From Bin87 sp965116565 (lineage in GTDB: Bacteria; Chloroflexota; Dehalococcoidia; Lucifugimonadales; UBA3495): a DNA stretch of 64,000 nucleotides. Every line of letters begins with the position of its first letter. Position 1 is the first letter of the stretch. Shown in pieces: positions 25,010 through 34,066 of the stretch. Location of the stretch: the NCBI GenBank assembly GCA_965116565.1, contig OZ220699.1, positions 2,356,001 to 2,420,000 of the forward strand, written 5' to 3'. The position numbers and the translations under genes were made by a program. The notes below the pieces were generated by a model. It saw only the letters and a program-made list of their open reading frames with translations, ran no database searches and was not told the DNA's origin.

Positions 25010-25046
25010 CCCTCTCCCCTTGCGGGAGAGGGTTGGTTGAGGGGAG
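25010..25046. repeat. dispersed hairpin repeat (CCCTCTCCC/GGGAGAGGG family)
   Basis: Nine-base arms (25010-25018 and 25024-25032) with a short loop, followed by ttggttgagggg. It lies between the convergent tatC and tatA genes, where it could act as a bidirectional terminator. Related copies are at 30488, 34067 and 37690, and a half copy at 41360. Confidence 0.6.
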
Positions 25047-25079
25047 TCTATCCTCCCATCACTTTGCGCCGAAGCTCTT

Positions 25080-25286
25080 TCACGGGCGTTGCTCGCCCGA
25101 GCCGCCATCGTTGGCAGCCGTGTCGCGACCGGGCTTTTCATCCTCTCCTGTCACCGACGTTTTGAACGACCGGATACCCTTGCCCAATGCGGAACCCACG
25201 CCCGGCAACCGCGACGCGCCGAATATAAGCAGGACCACCAAGAGGATTATTAGCAGTTCGGTCATCCCGAATGGGCCAACACGCAT
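25080..25286 (-). CDS. tatA: twin-arginine translocase subunit TatA
   Basis: A 68-residue TatA: MRVGPFGMTELLIILLVV opens into one membrane helix, then LIFGASRLPGVGSALGKGIRSFKTSV, the standard hinge (FGASRLP) and amphipathic helix, and a short acidic tail. It forms the oligomeric pore or membrane-thinning element of Tat export. ATG 25286 matches the usual family N-terminus; ATG 25265 would remove five residues before the conserved FGMTELL and is less likely. Unusually it is convergent to tatBC, not in the same operon. Confidence 0.9.
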   Translation of the reverse strand: MRVGPFGMTELLIILLVVLLIFGASRLPGVGSALGKGIRSFKTSVTGEDEKPGRDTAANDGGSGEQRP

Positions 25287-25316
25287 CGTTGCACATACTC
25301 CAATATAGTTGGCCAC

Positions 25317-25346
25317 ATTTTACCAGACCTGACTGACGTTCACCAA
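25317..25346 (-). promoter_or_regulatory. tatA promoter
   Basis: On the minus strand TTGGTG (25341-25346), 18-bp spacer, TAAAAT (25317-25322) and then gtggcc, another case of the -10/discriminator pattern of this window. Confidence 0.45.
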
Positions 25347-25433
25347 GAAAGGGAGCGCGCTCCCGATTCTGTACCTGGCTGCTTGTGACCCGCGCCACCG
25401 CCGTCGTCGCCACGTCTTGCCGGCCTCTCAAAC

Positions 25434-25462
25434 TTGCCGCTCCTCTGCCCTGCCGCTATAAT
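25434..25462 (+). promoter_or_regulatory. promoter of the pyruvate dehydrogenase-type operon
   Basis: TTGCCG (25434-25439), exactly 17 bp, and a perfect TATAAT (25457-25462) followed by gcgcca. Transcription would start about 75 nt before lpdA. It is one of the best promoter matches in the window. Confidence 0.7.
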
Positions 25463-25543
25463 GCGCCAATAAGCGCAGCCCCAATCTTGTCATCGGCTTT
25501 GGCAGTTGGCGGGTTGCGCCAAACTAGTGGGCTGGTCAGTTTG

Positions 25544-26944
25544 ATGGCAACCGATTCAGGGTATGATGTAGCAGTAATCGGAGGCGGGCCGGGTGGCTAT
25601 GTGGCCGCCATCCGCGCCGGTCAGTTGGGCCTCAAAGCCTGTGTCATCGAACGGGAAGCCTTGGGCGGCGTGTGCCTCAACTGGGGCTGCATCCCCTCCA
25701 AGGCGCTCCTCAAAAACGCCGAAATCGTGTCTTACGTCCAGCGCGCCGACCAGTTCGGCCTCTCGTTTGAGAGTTTCCACGCTGACTACTCGGTAGCCAT
25801 GAAGCGGAGTCGCCAGGTCGTGGACCGCATGACCCGCGGCGTTGCGTTCCTCCTGCGCAAGAATAACGTCGACCACATCGAGGGTAACGCCCGCATTGTC
25901 TCCGCCCGCGCCATTGACGTAGCAGGACCCGACGGCCAGGTTACCCGCGTCTCCACTCGCAACATCATCGTCGCCACCGGCGCCCGTCCGCGTAGCATCC
26001 CGCCTCTCCCGGTGGACGGCGAGCGGATCATCACCAGCCGCGAGAGCATCGTCGCCGAGGACGTTCCAGGCTCCATCGCAATCATCGGCGGAGGTGCCAT
26101 CGGAGTCGAGTTTGCCTACATCTATCGCATGTACGGCGCCGACGTTACCGTCATCGAACTGCTGCCCCGCATCGTCCCCAACGAGGACGAGGAAATCAGC
26201 CAGCAGCTGGAGCGCGCCTTCAACCGCCACGGCATCAAGATGCAGACCGGCGCCGGCGTCACCAACGCCCAGCCCGACGCCTCCGGCGTTACTTTGACCA
26301 TTGATAAGGACGGCGTAACCGAAACCGCCCGGTTCGACAAGGTACTGGTCGCCATCGGCGTCCTGCCCAACACGGAGGATGTCGGACTCGAAGATGTCGG
26401 CGTAGCGACCGAACGCGGCTACGTCAATATCGACGACAAGATGGCCACCAACGTCCCCGGGATCTACGCCGTCGGCGACGTCACCGGCAAGCTTGCCCTT
26501 GCCCATGTCGCGTCGGCTCAGGGCGTGATCGCCGTCGAAACAATCGCCGGTGAGGAAACTCAACCCCTCGACTACACCTACCTGCCCAAGGCCACCTACT
26601 GCCATCCCCAGGTCGCCTCCTTCGGCCTCACTGAAGCCCAGGCCATCGAGCAGGGTTACGATGTGAAAGTCGGTCGTTTCAACGTCCAGGCCAGCGGCAA
26701 GGCCGCAGCTATGGGCGAAAACGACGGCATCGTCAAGCTGGTCATTGACGCCAACTACGGCGAGCTCCTGGGCGGACACATGTGCGGCCCGGAGGTCACC
26801 GAGCTGCTGGCGGAACTCCAGATGACCCACCTGCTGGAGGGCACCACCATCGAACTGGGCTGGGCCGTCCACGCTCATCCCAGTGTCGCCGAAATGGTCC
26901 ACGAAGCCGCCCTCGACGCCGAAGGCCGTGCCCTGCACATGTGA
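25544..26944 (+). CDS. lpdA: dihydrolipoyl dehydrogenase (E3)
   Basis: A 466-residue FAD/NAD disulfide oxidoreductase. FAD motif DVAVIGGGPGGYVAAI (about 8-23), redox disulfide GGVCLNWGCIPSKAL (about 40-54), NAD motif IAIIGGGAIGVEFAYI (about 175), second FAD motif GIYAVGDVTG (about 306) and C-terminal His-Glu pair HAHPSVAEMVHEA. It reoxidises the lipoyl arm of E2 and makes NADH. ATG 25544 (MATDSGYDVAVIGG) fits the family start; earlier in-frame codons lie upstream or over the promoter. First gene of the operon with E1 alpha, E1 beta and E2. Confidence 0.96.
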   Translation: MATDSGYDVAVIGGGPGGYVAAIRAGQLGLKACVIEREALGGVCLNWGCIPSKALLKNAEIVSYVQRADQFGLSFESFHADYSVAMKRSRQVVDRMTRGVAFLLRKNNVDHIEGNARIVSARAIDVAGPDGQVTRVSTRNIIVATGARPRSIPPLPVDGERIITSRESIVAEDVPGSIAIIGGGAIGVEFAYIYRMYGADVTVIELLPRIVPNEDEEISQQLERAFNRHGIKMQTGAGVTNAQPDASGVTLTIDKDGVTETARFDKVLVAIGVLPNTEDVGLEDVGVATERGYVNIDDKMATNVPGIYAVGDVTGKLALAHVASAQGVIAVETIAGEETQPLDYTYLPKATYCHPQVASFGLTEAQAIEQGYDVKVGRFNVQASGKAAAMGENDGIVKLVIDANYGELLGGHMCGPEVTELLAELQMTHLLEGTTIELGWAVHAHPSVAEMVHEAALDAEGRALHM

Positions 26945-27068
26945 TGCGCCTGCACACCCTGACCCTTCATTCCCGCGAGCGCCGCAGATGCGCCTGTGGC
27001 GCGCGAGAATCCACAAGCGAACCGATCGTCCATTCACAAAACCCAATCACTGCCTGCGAGGAGGGGAT

Positions 27069-28088
27069 ATGCTCAAAGCAGCGGATGTTCCCGATCTGAC
27101 CAAAGACGACTTGCTGGGCTTTTACCGGCAGATGAAGCTCATCCGCGAGTTTGAGCGAGAGTCCGAGCGGCAGTACACTCGAGGCAATATCAAGGGCTTT
27201 CTCCACGTTTACAATGGGGAGGAAGCCATCGCCGTCGGCGCCATCAATACACTCCGCGAGGATGACTACATCGTCACCCACTACCGCGATCACGGCCAGG
27301 CTCTCGCCCGCGGCATTGGCAGCAAGGAAGTGATGGCTGAGCTCATGGGCAAAGCCACCGGTTGCAGCAAGGGCAAGGGCGGCTCCATGCACCTGTTCAG
27401 CGACGAGCTGAACTTTATGGGCGGCTATGCCATCGTCGGCGGCCAACTGTGCATCGCCGCCGGCATCGCCCTCGCCGTCCAGTATCGCGGCGACGACCAG
27501 GTCGTCCTGTGCTTCTTCGGCGACGGCGCGGTTAACGAGGGCGAGTTCCACGAGGCCATGAACCTGGCCGCCATCTGGAATCTGCCCGTCATATTCTTCT
27601 GCGAACACAACCTCTACGGCATGGGCGCGTCCTCAAAAGAGACCCTCGTCATGTGGGACTCCCTCCACGAGATGGCCGCCGCCTACGGCATGGACCGCTA
27701 CGAGGTAGACGGCAACAATGTCCTCGAGGTGCGCGACCTCATGCAGAAGATCAACGCCGACGTCCGAGCCGGCAAGGGCCCCGCCTTCGTCGTCGCCCGC
27801 ACCTACCGTCTGCGCGGCCACTCCGTAGCCGACCCGGCCGACTACAGACCCAACGATGAGGTCGAGTATTGGGCCGCCCAGGACCCTATCCCCCGGTACC
27901 GCGAATGGCTCACCGACGAGGGTATCGCCACCATCGAAGATTTCGACGAAATCGACGCCAACGTCGACGAGGAGATCGTCGTCGCCGCCGAATTTGGCGA
28001 GTCCTCCCCGTGGCCCGAACCGGAAGAACTCTACGACGGCGTTTACACCGACCGACCGACTGAAGGAATTCCCACCCGGAGCATCTGA
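27069..28088 (+). CDS. pdhA: pyruvate/2-oxoacid dehydrogenase E1 component, alpha subunit
   Basis: A 339-residue ThDP-binding E1 alpha of the heterotetrameric type. The ThDP/Mg motif is VVLCFFGDGAVNEGEFHEA (GDG...N, about residues 140-160), preceded by GKGGSMHLF (about 99) and followed by the phosphorylation-loop-like YRLRGHSVADPADYR. It decarboxylates a 2-oxoacid, most likely pyruvate; acetoin dehydrogenase is the main alternative, since PdhA and AcoA are similar. GAGGAGGGG precedes ATG 27069. The 124-bp spacer after lpdA holds nothing recognisable. Confidence 0.94.
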   Translation: MLKAADVPDLTKDDLLGFYRQMKLIREFERESERQYTRGNIKGFLHVYNGEEAIAVGAINTLREDDYIVTHYRDHGQALARGIGSKEVMAELMGKATGCSKGKGGSMHLFSDELNFMGGYAIVGGQLCIAAGIALAVQYRGDDQVVLCFFGDGAVNEGEFHEAMNLAAIWNLPVIFFCEHNLYGMGASSKETLVMWDSLHEMAAAYGMDRYEVDGNNVLEVRDLMQKINADVRAGKGPAFVVARTYRLRGHSVADPADYRPNDEVEYWAAQDPIPRYREWLTDEGIATIEDFDEIDANVDEEIVVAAEFGESSPWPEPEELYDGVYTDRPTEGIPTRSI

Positions 28089-28109
28089 CCCGCCACGAGA
28101 GGAATCACC

Positions 28110-29093
28110 ATGTCGGTTATATCGTATCGCGACGCCGTATCATCCGTACTCCGCGAAGCCCTCGATGAGGACGAGCGTGTCTTCCTGATGGGAGAGGACA
28201 TCGGCCCCTATGGCGGCGCTTTCGCCGTAACCAAGGGATTCACCGAACGCTACGGCAAGAAACGCATCAAGGACTCCCCCCTGGCCGAATCGGTCATCGT
28301 GGGCGCGGGCGTCGGCGCTGCGATGGCCGGATTGCGTCCCGTGGTTGAGTTGATGACCATCAACTTCAGCCTCCTGGCCATGGACCAGATCGTCAACCAC
28401 GCTGCCAAGATCCGCTACATGTCCGGCGGTCAGTTCTCCATTCCTCTGATCATCCGCACCGTTACCGGCGCCGGCGCGTCCGTGGGTGCGACCCACTCCC
28501 AGTCCTTCGAGGGCATGTACGCGTCGATCCCCGGTCTCACCGTCGTCACCCCTGCCACCCCCAGCGACGTCATCGGCCTGTTCCGGTCCTGCCGCGAGCT
28601 CAACGACCCGGTGATGTTTGTCGAGCACATCCTGCTCTACGGCACCCGCGGCGAGGCTCCCTCGGTCGGCGACTACCGCGTGCCGATAGGTCAAGCCGCC
28701 CTTCGCCGCACCGGCAAGGACATCACCCTCTGTGGCTACTCTCGCATGGCTAACGTGGCCGAGCAGGCCGCCGGCATCCTCGCCCAGGAGGGCATCGAGG
28801 CCGACGTCATCGACCTGCGCACGCTGCGGCCCCTGGACTCTGAGACCCTGGTGAATTCCGTAAAAAAGACCCACCGGGCTCTCATGGTCGAGGAGACGAC
28901 CCGCATCGGCGGCTTCGCCGGCGAACTGGTCTCCCAGATCCAGGAAGAGGCATTCGACTACCTCGATGCGCCCGTCGCTCGTGTCGCCGGCGCCGAGGTG
29001 CCCATGCCCTACTCATACCCGCTCGAAATGGCAGCGATCCCGAGCGCCGATTCCGTTGTCGCTGCAGCCAGAAAACTGGTAAACGGTTCTTGA
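28110..29093 (+). CDS. pdhB: pyruvate/2-oxoacid dehydrogenase E1 component, beta subunit
   Basis: A 327-residue E1 beta. Typical stretches: VFLMGEDIGPYGGAFAVTKG (about 24-43), SPLAESVIVGAGVGAAMAGL (about 57), VELMTINF, VTPATPSDVIGLF and the C-terminal transketolase domain RTLRPLDSETLVNSVKKTHR. It completes the active site with E1 alpha and contacts E2. It lies 21 bp after pdhA with AGAGGA before the ATG, so the genes are cotranscribed. Confidence 0.95.
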   Translation: MSVISYRDAVSSVLREALDEDERVFLMGEDIGPYGGAFAVTKGFTERYGKKRIKDSPLAESVIVGAGVGAAMAGLRPVVELMTINFSLLAMDQIVNHAAKIRYMSGGQFSIPLIIRTVTGAGASVGATHSQSFEGMYASIPGLTVVTPATPSDVIGLFRSCRELNDPVMFVEHILLYGTRGEAPSVGDYRVPIGQAALRRTGKDITLCGYSRMANVAEQAAGILAQEGIEADVIDLRTLRPLDSETLVNSVKKTHRALMVEETTRIGGFAGELVSQIQEEAFDYLDAPVARVAGAEVPMPYSYPLEMAAIPSADSVVAAARKLVNGS

Positions 29094-29155
29094 AATCCTG
29101 CGCCCTCAGCCCGGGCCGCAGATAACCTACCCTCGCGTCAACACAGGAGGACACC

Positions 29156-30421
29156 GTGGCAACCAACGTCGTCATGCCACAGATGGGATACGATATGCGG
29201 GAAGGCACCGTCGTCCGCTGGTACAAGCAGGAGGGCGAAACGGTGGACCGCGGCGAGGTCATCGCCGATATCGAGACCGACAAGGCCACCGTGGAGTTTG
29301 AGGCCTACACCGGCGGCGTCCTCGGCAGGATAGTCGCCCAGGAAGGCATCGCCGTACCCGTCGGCAATCTCATCGCCATCATCACCGAGCCCGGCGAAGC
29401 GGTTCCGGACGCTCCGGCCGCAACCGCCGCCGCTCCTGTGGCCGCCCCGGCTCCGGAACCGGCGGCTTCCCCGGCCCCGTCTCCTGAGCCCGCCCCCGCT
29501 CCTCCCGCTGCGCCGGCTGCCCCCTCTGCGGACGGCCAGGTGCGCGCCTCCCCCATCGCTCGTCGCCTCGCCCGTGAGCGTGGCATCGACCTGTCCGCTG
29601 TTGCCGGCACCGGACCCAACGGTCGCATTACCGAGCGCGACATCGAAAACTACCAACCCGCCCCTGCTCCGGAACCAGCGCCAGCACCTGCCCCTGCTCC
29701 GGCTCCGGCTCCGGCTGCTCAAACCGCGCCCGCGCCGTCCGACTCGCGCATCGAACTCAGCCGCATGCGCCAGACCATCGCCCGCGTTACCTCAGACAGC
29801 AAGAGCAGCGCTCCCCATTTCTACGTCACCGCTGAGATCGACATGGGCAAGGCAATGGCCCTCCGCCGCGACGTCAACGATGAGTCCGACCCGGAAAACC
29901 GCGTCAGCGTCAACGACCTCATGGTCAAGGCGTGCGCCGTCGCCTTGGCCGGGCATCCCAAGTTCAACTCCTTCTATCGGGGCGATCACCTGGAAGTCCA
30001 CGGCGCGATGAACATCGGCATCGCCATTGCCCTGGAATCCGGCCTGATCCTTCCGGGCGTCAGCAACTGCGAGAGCAAGTCCCTGATTCAGATCGCCGCC
30101 GCCACCAAGGACCTCATCAGCCGCGCCAACAGCGGCACCCTCCGCAACGAGGAATATAGCTCCACCACGTTCAGCATCAGCAACATGGGCATGTTCGACG
30201 TGGAGAGTTTCACCGCCATCATCTACCCGCCCCACGCGGCCATCCTCGCCGTCGGCAGCGTCAAGCAGGTCCCCGTCGTGCGCGATGGCGAACTCACCGT
30301 CGGCACCATGATGAAGGCCACCCTCTCCACCGACCACCGTGTCGCCGACGGCGCCGAGGCCGCCCAGTTCCTAATGGAAATCAAGCGCGTCCTCGAAAAC
30401 CCCGTCAGCCTTCTCCTCTGA
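29156..30421 (+). CDS. pdhC: dihydrolipoamide acyltransferase (E2)
   Basis: A 421-residue E2 with one N-terminal lipoyl domain (lipoylated Lys in IETDKATVEF, about residue 43), an Ala/Pro-rich hinge, and an E1/E3-binding domain VRASPIARRLARERGIDL (about 128-145). After a second Ala/Pro hinge comes the catalytic core ending in LSTDHRVADGAEAAQFL (His-x3-Asp-Gly, about 393). It forms the core of the complex and transfers the acyl group to CoA. The start is GTG 29156 with AGGAGG five nt upstream. The Ala/Pro linkers are strongly repetitive at DNA level. Confidence 0.95.
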   Translation: MATNVVMPQMGYDMREGTVVRWYKQEGETVDRGEVIADIETDKATVEFEAYTGGVLGRIVAQEGIAVPVGNLIAIITEPGEAVPDAPAATAAAPVAAPAPEPAASPAPSPEPAPAPPAAPAAPSADGQVRASPIARRLARERGIDLSAVAGTGPNGRITERDIENYQPAPAPEPAPAPAPAPAPAPAAQTAPAPSDSRIELSRMRQTIARVTSDSKSSAPHFYVTAEIDMGKAMALRRDVNDESDPENRVSVNDLMVKACAVALAGHPKFNSFYRGDHLEVHGAMNIGIAIALESGLILPGVSNCESKSLIQIAAATKDLISRANSGTLRNEEYSSTTFSISNMGMFDVESFTAIIYPPHAAILAVGSVKQVPVVRDGELTVGTMMKATLSTDHRVADGAEAAQFLMEIKRVLENPVSLLL

Positions 30422-30487
30422 TCGTGTCAGTCTCTGGTCTGTCGATTCGCCCAATATCGCGACACTCGGTTATCCGGTCGGACGGTT

Positions 30488-30527
30488 CCCTCTCCCTTGG
30501 TGGGAGAGGGCTGGGGCGAGAATGAAA
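30488..30527. repeat. dispersed hairpin repeat (CCCTCTCCC/GGGAGAGGG family)
   Basis: Perfect nine-base arms at 30488-30496 and 30502-30510, then ctggggcgagaatgaaaacc. It occupies the 158-bp gap between pdhC and the ThDP enzyme and may terminate the pdh transcript. Confidence 0.6.
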
Positions 30528-30579
30528 ACCCCCTTCGTTACGGATTAGCTGAATCCCATCAACTTCGCTGGAGAGTTTC

Positions 30580-32220
30580 ATGCCACAAATGACCGGCGGC
30601 CAGGCTGTGGTCGCATCCCTTCAGGCCCAGGGCGTCGACACCGTTTTCGGCATCATCTCCGTCCACACCCTCGACCTGTTCGACGCCCTGTTTGAACGCC
30701 AGGACGATGTCCGATTCATCGGGGGTCGCCTCGAACTCGGCTGCGGCTACATGGCAGATGGTTATTCCCGCGCCACCGGCAAGCCCGGCGTCCTGCTCAC
30801 CAGCACCGGTCCCGGCGCCGCCGACTCCGTGGGAGCCATGGGCGAGGCCTACTTCTCTGCCTCCTCCATCCTCCAGGTGACCACCAACGTCGAAACCGAG
30901 TTCCTTGGCACCGGCAAGATGGCCACCCACGAGACCAAGGACCAGATGGCAATGTTCGCCGCCGTAACCGACTGGAACGCTCAGATCGGACAGATCGAGT
31001 CCATCCCCGACCATTTTGTCGAGGCTTTCGTCCGTTTCCGCGAACGCCGACCCCGACCCATCGAGCTTGAGGTTCCCACCGATCTCCTCGGCCAGCAGGC
31101 CGACGTCGAGGTCCTGCGACCCCGCGAGCCCGACGTCCCCCAGGGTGACCCCGTCCAGGTCGAGCGCGCATGGAACCTGCTCCGCAACGCCAAACGCCCC
31201 GTGATTTTCCTCGGCGAGGAGATCCACACCACCGGCGGCGCGGATGACATAATCCAGCTCGCCGAACGCCTTGGCGCCCCCGTCGTAACCGGCGACGGCG
31301 CCAAGGGCACCTTCCCCGAGAGCCACCCTCTGTCCCTCGGCATGGCCCTCGGCAACCGCATCTGGGGACAGAACCCCGTGCTCGACTGGCTCGGCGATTG
31401 CGACGTAGCGCTGGTCCTTGGCAGCAACCTGCCCTACCGCTCCACCTCCGGCGTCGGGCTCAAGCTCCCCGAGAAAATCGTCCACATCATGCTCGACGGC
31501 GACTACATCGGCCGCAACTACGAGACCGAGGTCGGCATCCCGGCCAACAGCGGAGCGGTCGTCCGCCAGTTCCTCAGCGCTGCCGGCAACGCCGACATCG
31601 GCTCCGGCGACGAATACCGTAACGAGGTCGCCGGCCTGAAAGACCAAATCTACGCGGGATTGCAGGACCAGTGGGGCCCTGAGCTCAAGGCGTGGGAGTC
31701 CATCCGCTCCATGATCCCCGATGACACCATCTTTGCCCTGGACGCCACCGTACCCGCCAACCGCGCGGTGCGCTGCCTGCAGATGAACCACCCCCGCAGC
31801 TACATGTACCCCCACGGGTGGGCCGGCTTGGGCTTTGCCTACCCCGCGTCGATGGGCGCGAAAGTCGGCCGCCCCGACAGTCCGGTCATCTGCGTCTCCG
31901 GCGATGGCGGCTTCCAGTACAACGCCCAGGAACTCGGCACCGCCGTCCAGTATGGTATCAACCCCATCGTGATGATCTTCAACGACTCGGCCTGGGGCGT
32001 GCTCAAGGGTTACCAGCGCGACCGCGGCAGCCAGCCGATGGCCACCGACCTTGTCAATCCCGACTTCGTCAAGCTGTTCGATTCCTACGGCATCGGCGGC
32101 ACCCGAGTCCACAACGTCGCCGAGATGACCCGCGCCGTCCAGGATGCCGTCGCCGCCGACAAAATCCACCTCATCGAGGTCGTAATGCCCGACGGCTTCC
32201 CCGCCTTCTGCAAGGGTTGA
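30580..32220 (+). CDS. thiamine-diphosphate enzyme, acetolactate synthase/benzoylformate decarboxylase-like
   Basis: A 546-residue three-domain ThDP enzyme. The N-terminal Pyr domain keeps a Glu in GRLELGCGYMADGYSRATG (about residue 50); the central domain follows LLRNAKRPVIFLGEE. The PP domain carries the cofactor motif ICVSGDGGFQYNAQELGTA ending in IFNDSAWG. The usual GIPGGH at the substrate site is GIISVH, so it is not a typical acetolactate synthase; no ilvN small subunit is nearby. Likely reactions are decarboxylation or carboligation of a 2-oxoacid, or cleavage of a sulfo- or oxalyl-type substrate. It follows pdhC by 158 bp. Confidence 0.88.
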   Translation: MPQMTGGQAVVASLQAQGVDTVFGIISVHTLDLFDALFERQDDVRFIGGRLELGCGYMADGYSRATGKPGVLLTSTGPGAADSVGAMGEAYFSASSILQVTTNVETEFLGTGKMATHETKDQMAMFAAVTDWNAQIGQIESIPDHFVEAFVRFRERRPRPIELEVPTDLLGQQADVEVLRPREPDVPQGDPVQVERAWNLLRNAKRPVIFLGEEIHTTGGADDIIQLAERLGAPVVTGDGAKGTFPESHPLSLGMALGNRIWGQNPVLDWLGDCDVALVLGSNLPYRSTSGVGLKLPEKIVHIMLDGDYIGRNYETEVGIPANSGAVVRQFLSAAGNADIGSGDEYRNEVAGLKDQIYAGLQDQWGPELKAWESIRSMIPDDTIFALDATVPANRAVRCLQMNHPRSYMYPHGWAGLGFAYPASMGAKVGRPDSPVICVSGDGGFQYNAQELGTAVQYGINPIVMIFNDSAWGVLKGYQRDRGSQPMATDLVNPDFVKLFDSYGIGGTRVHNVAEMTRAVQDAVAADKIHLIEVVMPDGFPAFCKG

Positions 32221-32601
32221 TCCATGTCCAATGACCCTGTCCTCAAAATTCAAACCGTCCGGGAGCAATTTCGGGTTCAGGTTGTAAGGTTTGAGGAAAG
32301 CGTCGGCGGTGTCAGCAACGCCGCCATCGGTGCCTGGATCCCGGAAAGGCTCGAATTAACTAGGCATGAGCCGCAAATAAACATCGCAACCGACACCATC
32401 GCCATGCTACCGAAGGCACAAGAAGCTCCACAGGCACCGAGATCACCGAAAGCTCGACAGGCTCCAACAGACCCGAATGGCCCACGCGCCTCGTATTTGT
32501 AAATCGCGACGCCGCGTCGCAGAGCAAAATTATTGGCCTGATTGTAAAATCGGGCCAAATTTATAGCCGCTGCGCTCATCGCCAATATTGGTGCAGGATC
32601 T
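32221..32601 (+). other. 381-bp spacer between the ThDP enzyme and thyX
   Basis: A short frame from ATG 32224 encodes 92 residues with a Pro/Ala/Lys-rich tail and no recognisable motif; codon use is unlike the neighbours. A minus-strand frame is equally unconvincing. TAAAATcgggcc at 32545 resembles the -10 pattern of the window and could drive thyX. The sequence is AT-richer from 32380 to 32600. Confidence 0.4.
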
Positions 32602-34020
32602 ATGCCGGGTACATCTGAAAACCCTCCGGCCCATAACCGCCGCATCTACCCCCTCTCCCCCCGCGACCTCACCGAGGAGCAGATCGCCGTCACCTTCGCG
32701 ATGACCTCCCGGTCTCCCGAGCCTTTCGACGAGATCGCCCGGCGCGTCTCAGCCGAACGCGCCGCCGATTTCAACGAGCGTTGGGTCGTCGGTTACGGTC
32801 ACGCATCCGTCGCGGAGCACGCCGTCGTCCACCTGGCCGTCGAAAACATCTCACGCCTGGCGTGCGACACCCTGGAGGACAACCGTCTGGCCTCCTACAC
32901 CGAAAAATCGTCCCGCTATCAGGTGATCGATCCGGACAGCTTCCACGTCCCACAGGAACTTGACGGCCTGCCCGACTTGCGCGAAACCTACGTCTCGACG
33001 TGCCGCTCCCTTTTCGCCGCCTACCAGTGTTTGTTGGATGGCGTATTGGCCCATCTCCGCCGGGAACTGCCCCAACGCGAAAACGAACGCGACGGCGCAT
33101 ACAACCTCCGCCTCCGGCGTCTTGCCACCGACGCCTGCCGCGCCATCCTGCCCGCTGCAACCCTCACCAACGTCGGCGTCACCGCCAACGCTCGCACGAT
33201 GGAACACGCCATCAGCAAGTTGATGTCGTCGACGCTCGAGGAGGAACGCGCCATCGGACTCGCGATCAGGGAGCAGGGCCGCACCATCACCCCAACCCTG
33301 GTCAAGTACGCCGACCACAGCCCTTACTTGGAGGAACTGGGTGCGATAACCGGCGAATTCCAAACCTCTCCCACCGGTGGACCGGAATCGTGCGTGGAGT
33401 TGATCGACTATGACCCGGATGCGACCCGCAAGTTGGCCGCCGCATTACGGTACCGCAATGGTGGCAGTTACGCCGAGTCGTACCGCTGGTCCGAATCGTT
33501 ATCAGATCCGGAACTGCTGAACATAATCCACAACGCCGTGCGGAACATTGGCCCTCACGACTCCGCCCCGCGGGAGTTCGAGTTGGTGGGTTACACCTTC
33601 GAGTTCACCTTCGACTATGGTGCGCTGCGCGAGTTCCGTCGCCACCGCATGCAGACCTACTTGTCCCAACCGCTCACGGTATCCAACGGATACCATGTCC
33701 CGGACCTGATTCGGGAAGCGGGGATGGCATCGACTTTCGATGAGGCCATAGCGAGCGCCGAGGACGAGTTCCACAAACTGCAAAACTGCTCCCCGGCCCT
33801 CGCGCAATACTTGGTCACCCACTCCCACCTTCAACGCGTGCTCTCCCGGATGAGCCTCCGCGAGTGCTACCACCTGTTCAAACTCCGCGCTTCCCTCCAG
33901 GCCCACGAATCGATCCGCCTGCCCATCCTCGAAGCCATGCGCCTCGCCGTGGATGTTCAGCCGGAACTGTTCCGTTACCTGCCGCTCCGAGACGCGCCCG
34001 AATGGTGGCCCTTCCCGTAA
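32602..34020 (+). CDS. thyX: flavin-dependent thymidylate synthase with two ThyX domains
   Basis: At 472 residues this is about twice a normal ThyX. The first half carries GYGHASVAEHAVVHLAVENI (about 64-83) and the second-half-of-signature DNRLASYTEKSSRYQ (about 93-107). The second half carries FTFEFTFDYGALREFRRHRM (about 331-350; RHR at 347-349) and LSQPLTVSNGYHVPD. ThyX uses FADH2 and methylene-tetrahydrofolate to make dTMP from dUMP. The canonical RHRxxSxxxxSxRY signature is split: copy 1 keeps Ser...Ser-x-Arg-Tyr but lacks RHR, copy 2 keeps RHR but has lost the Ser-x-Arg-Tyr part. The fused pair may act as a pseudo-dimer. ATG 32602 has only a weak AGGA upstream. Confidence 0.88.
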   Translation: MPGTSENPPAHNRRIYPLSPRDLTEEQIAVTFAMTSRSPEPFDEIARRVSAERAADFNERWVVGYGHASVAEHAVVHLAVENISRLACDTLEDNRLASYTEKSSRYQVIDPDSFHVPQELDGLPDLRETYVSTCRSLFAAYQCLLDGVLAHLRRELPQRENERDGAYNLRLRRLATDACRAILPAATLTNVGVTANARTMEHAISKLMSSTLEEERAIGLAIREQGRTITPTLVKYADHSPYLEELGAITGEFQTSPTGGPESCVELIDYDPDATRKLAAALRYRNGGSYAESYRWSESLSDPELLNIIHNAVRNIGPHDSAPREFELVGYTFEFTFDYGALREFRRHRMQTYLSQPLTVSNGYHVPDLIREAGMASTFDEAIASAEDEFHKLQNCSPALAQYLVTHSHLQRVLSRMSLRECYHLFKLRASLQAHESIRLPILEAMRLAVDVQPELFRYLPLRDAPEWWPFP

Positions 34021-34066
34021 GCCGCGCCCGCCCCACCCAAAGATCACCACGCCCCAGACGGAAAAG

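Noticed and set aside
32224..32502. 92-residue frame starting 4 nt after the ThDP enzyme stop
   Set aside because: Composition and codon use differ from every neighbour, with a low-complexity Pro/Ala/Lys tail and no motif or Shine-Dalgarno.
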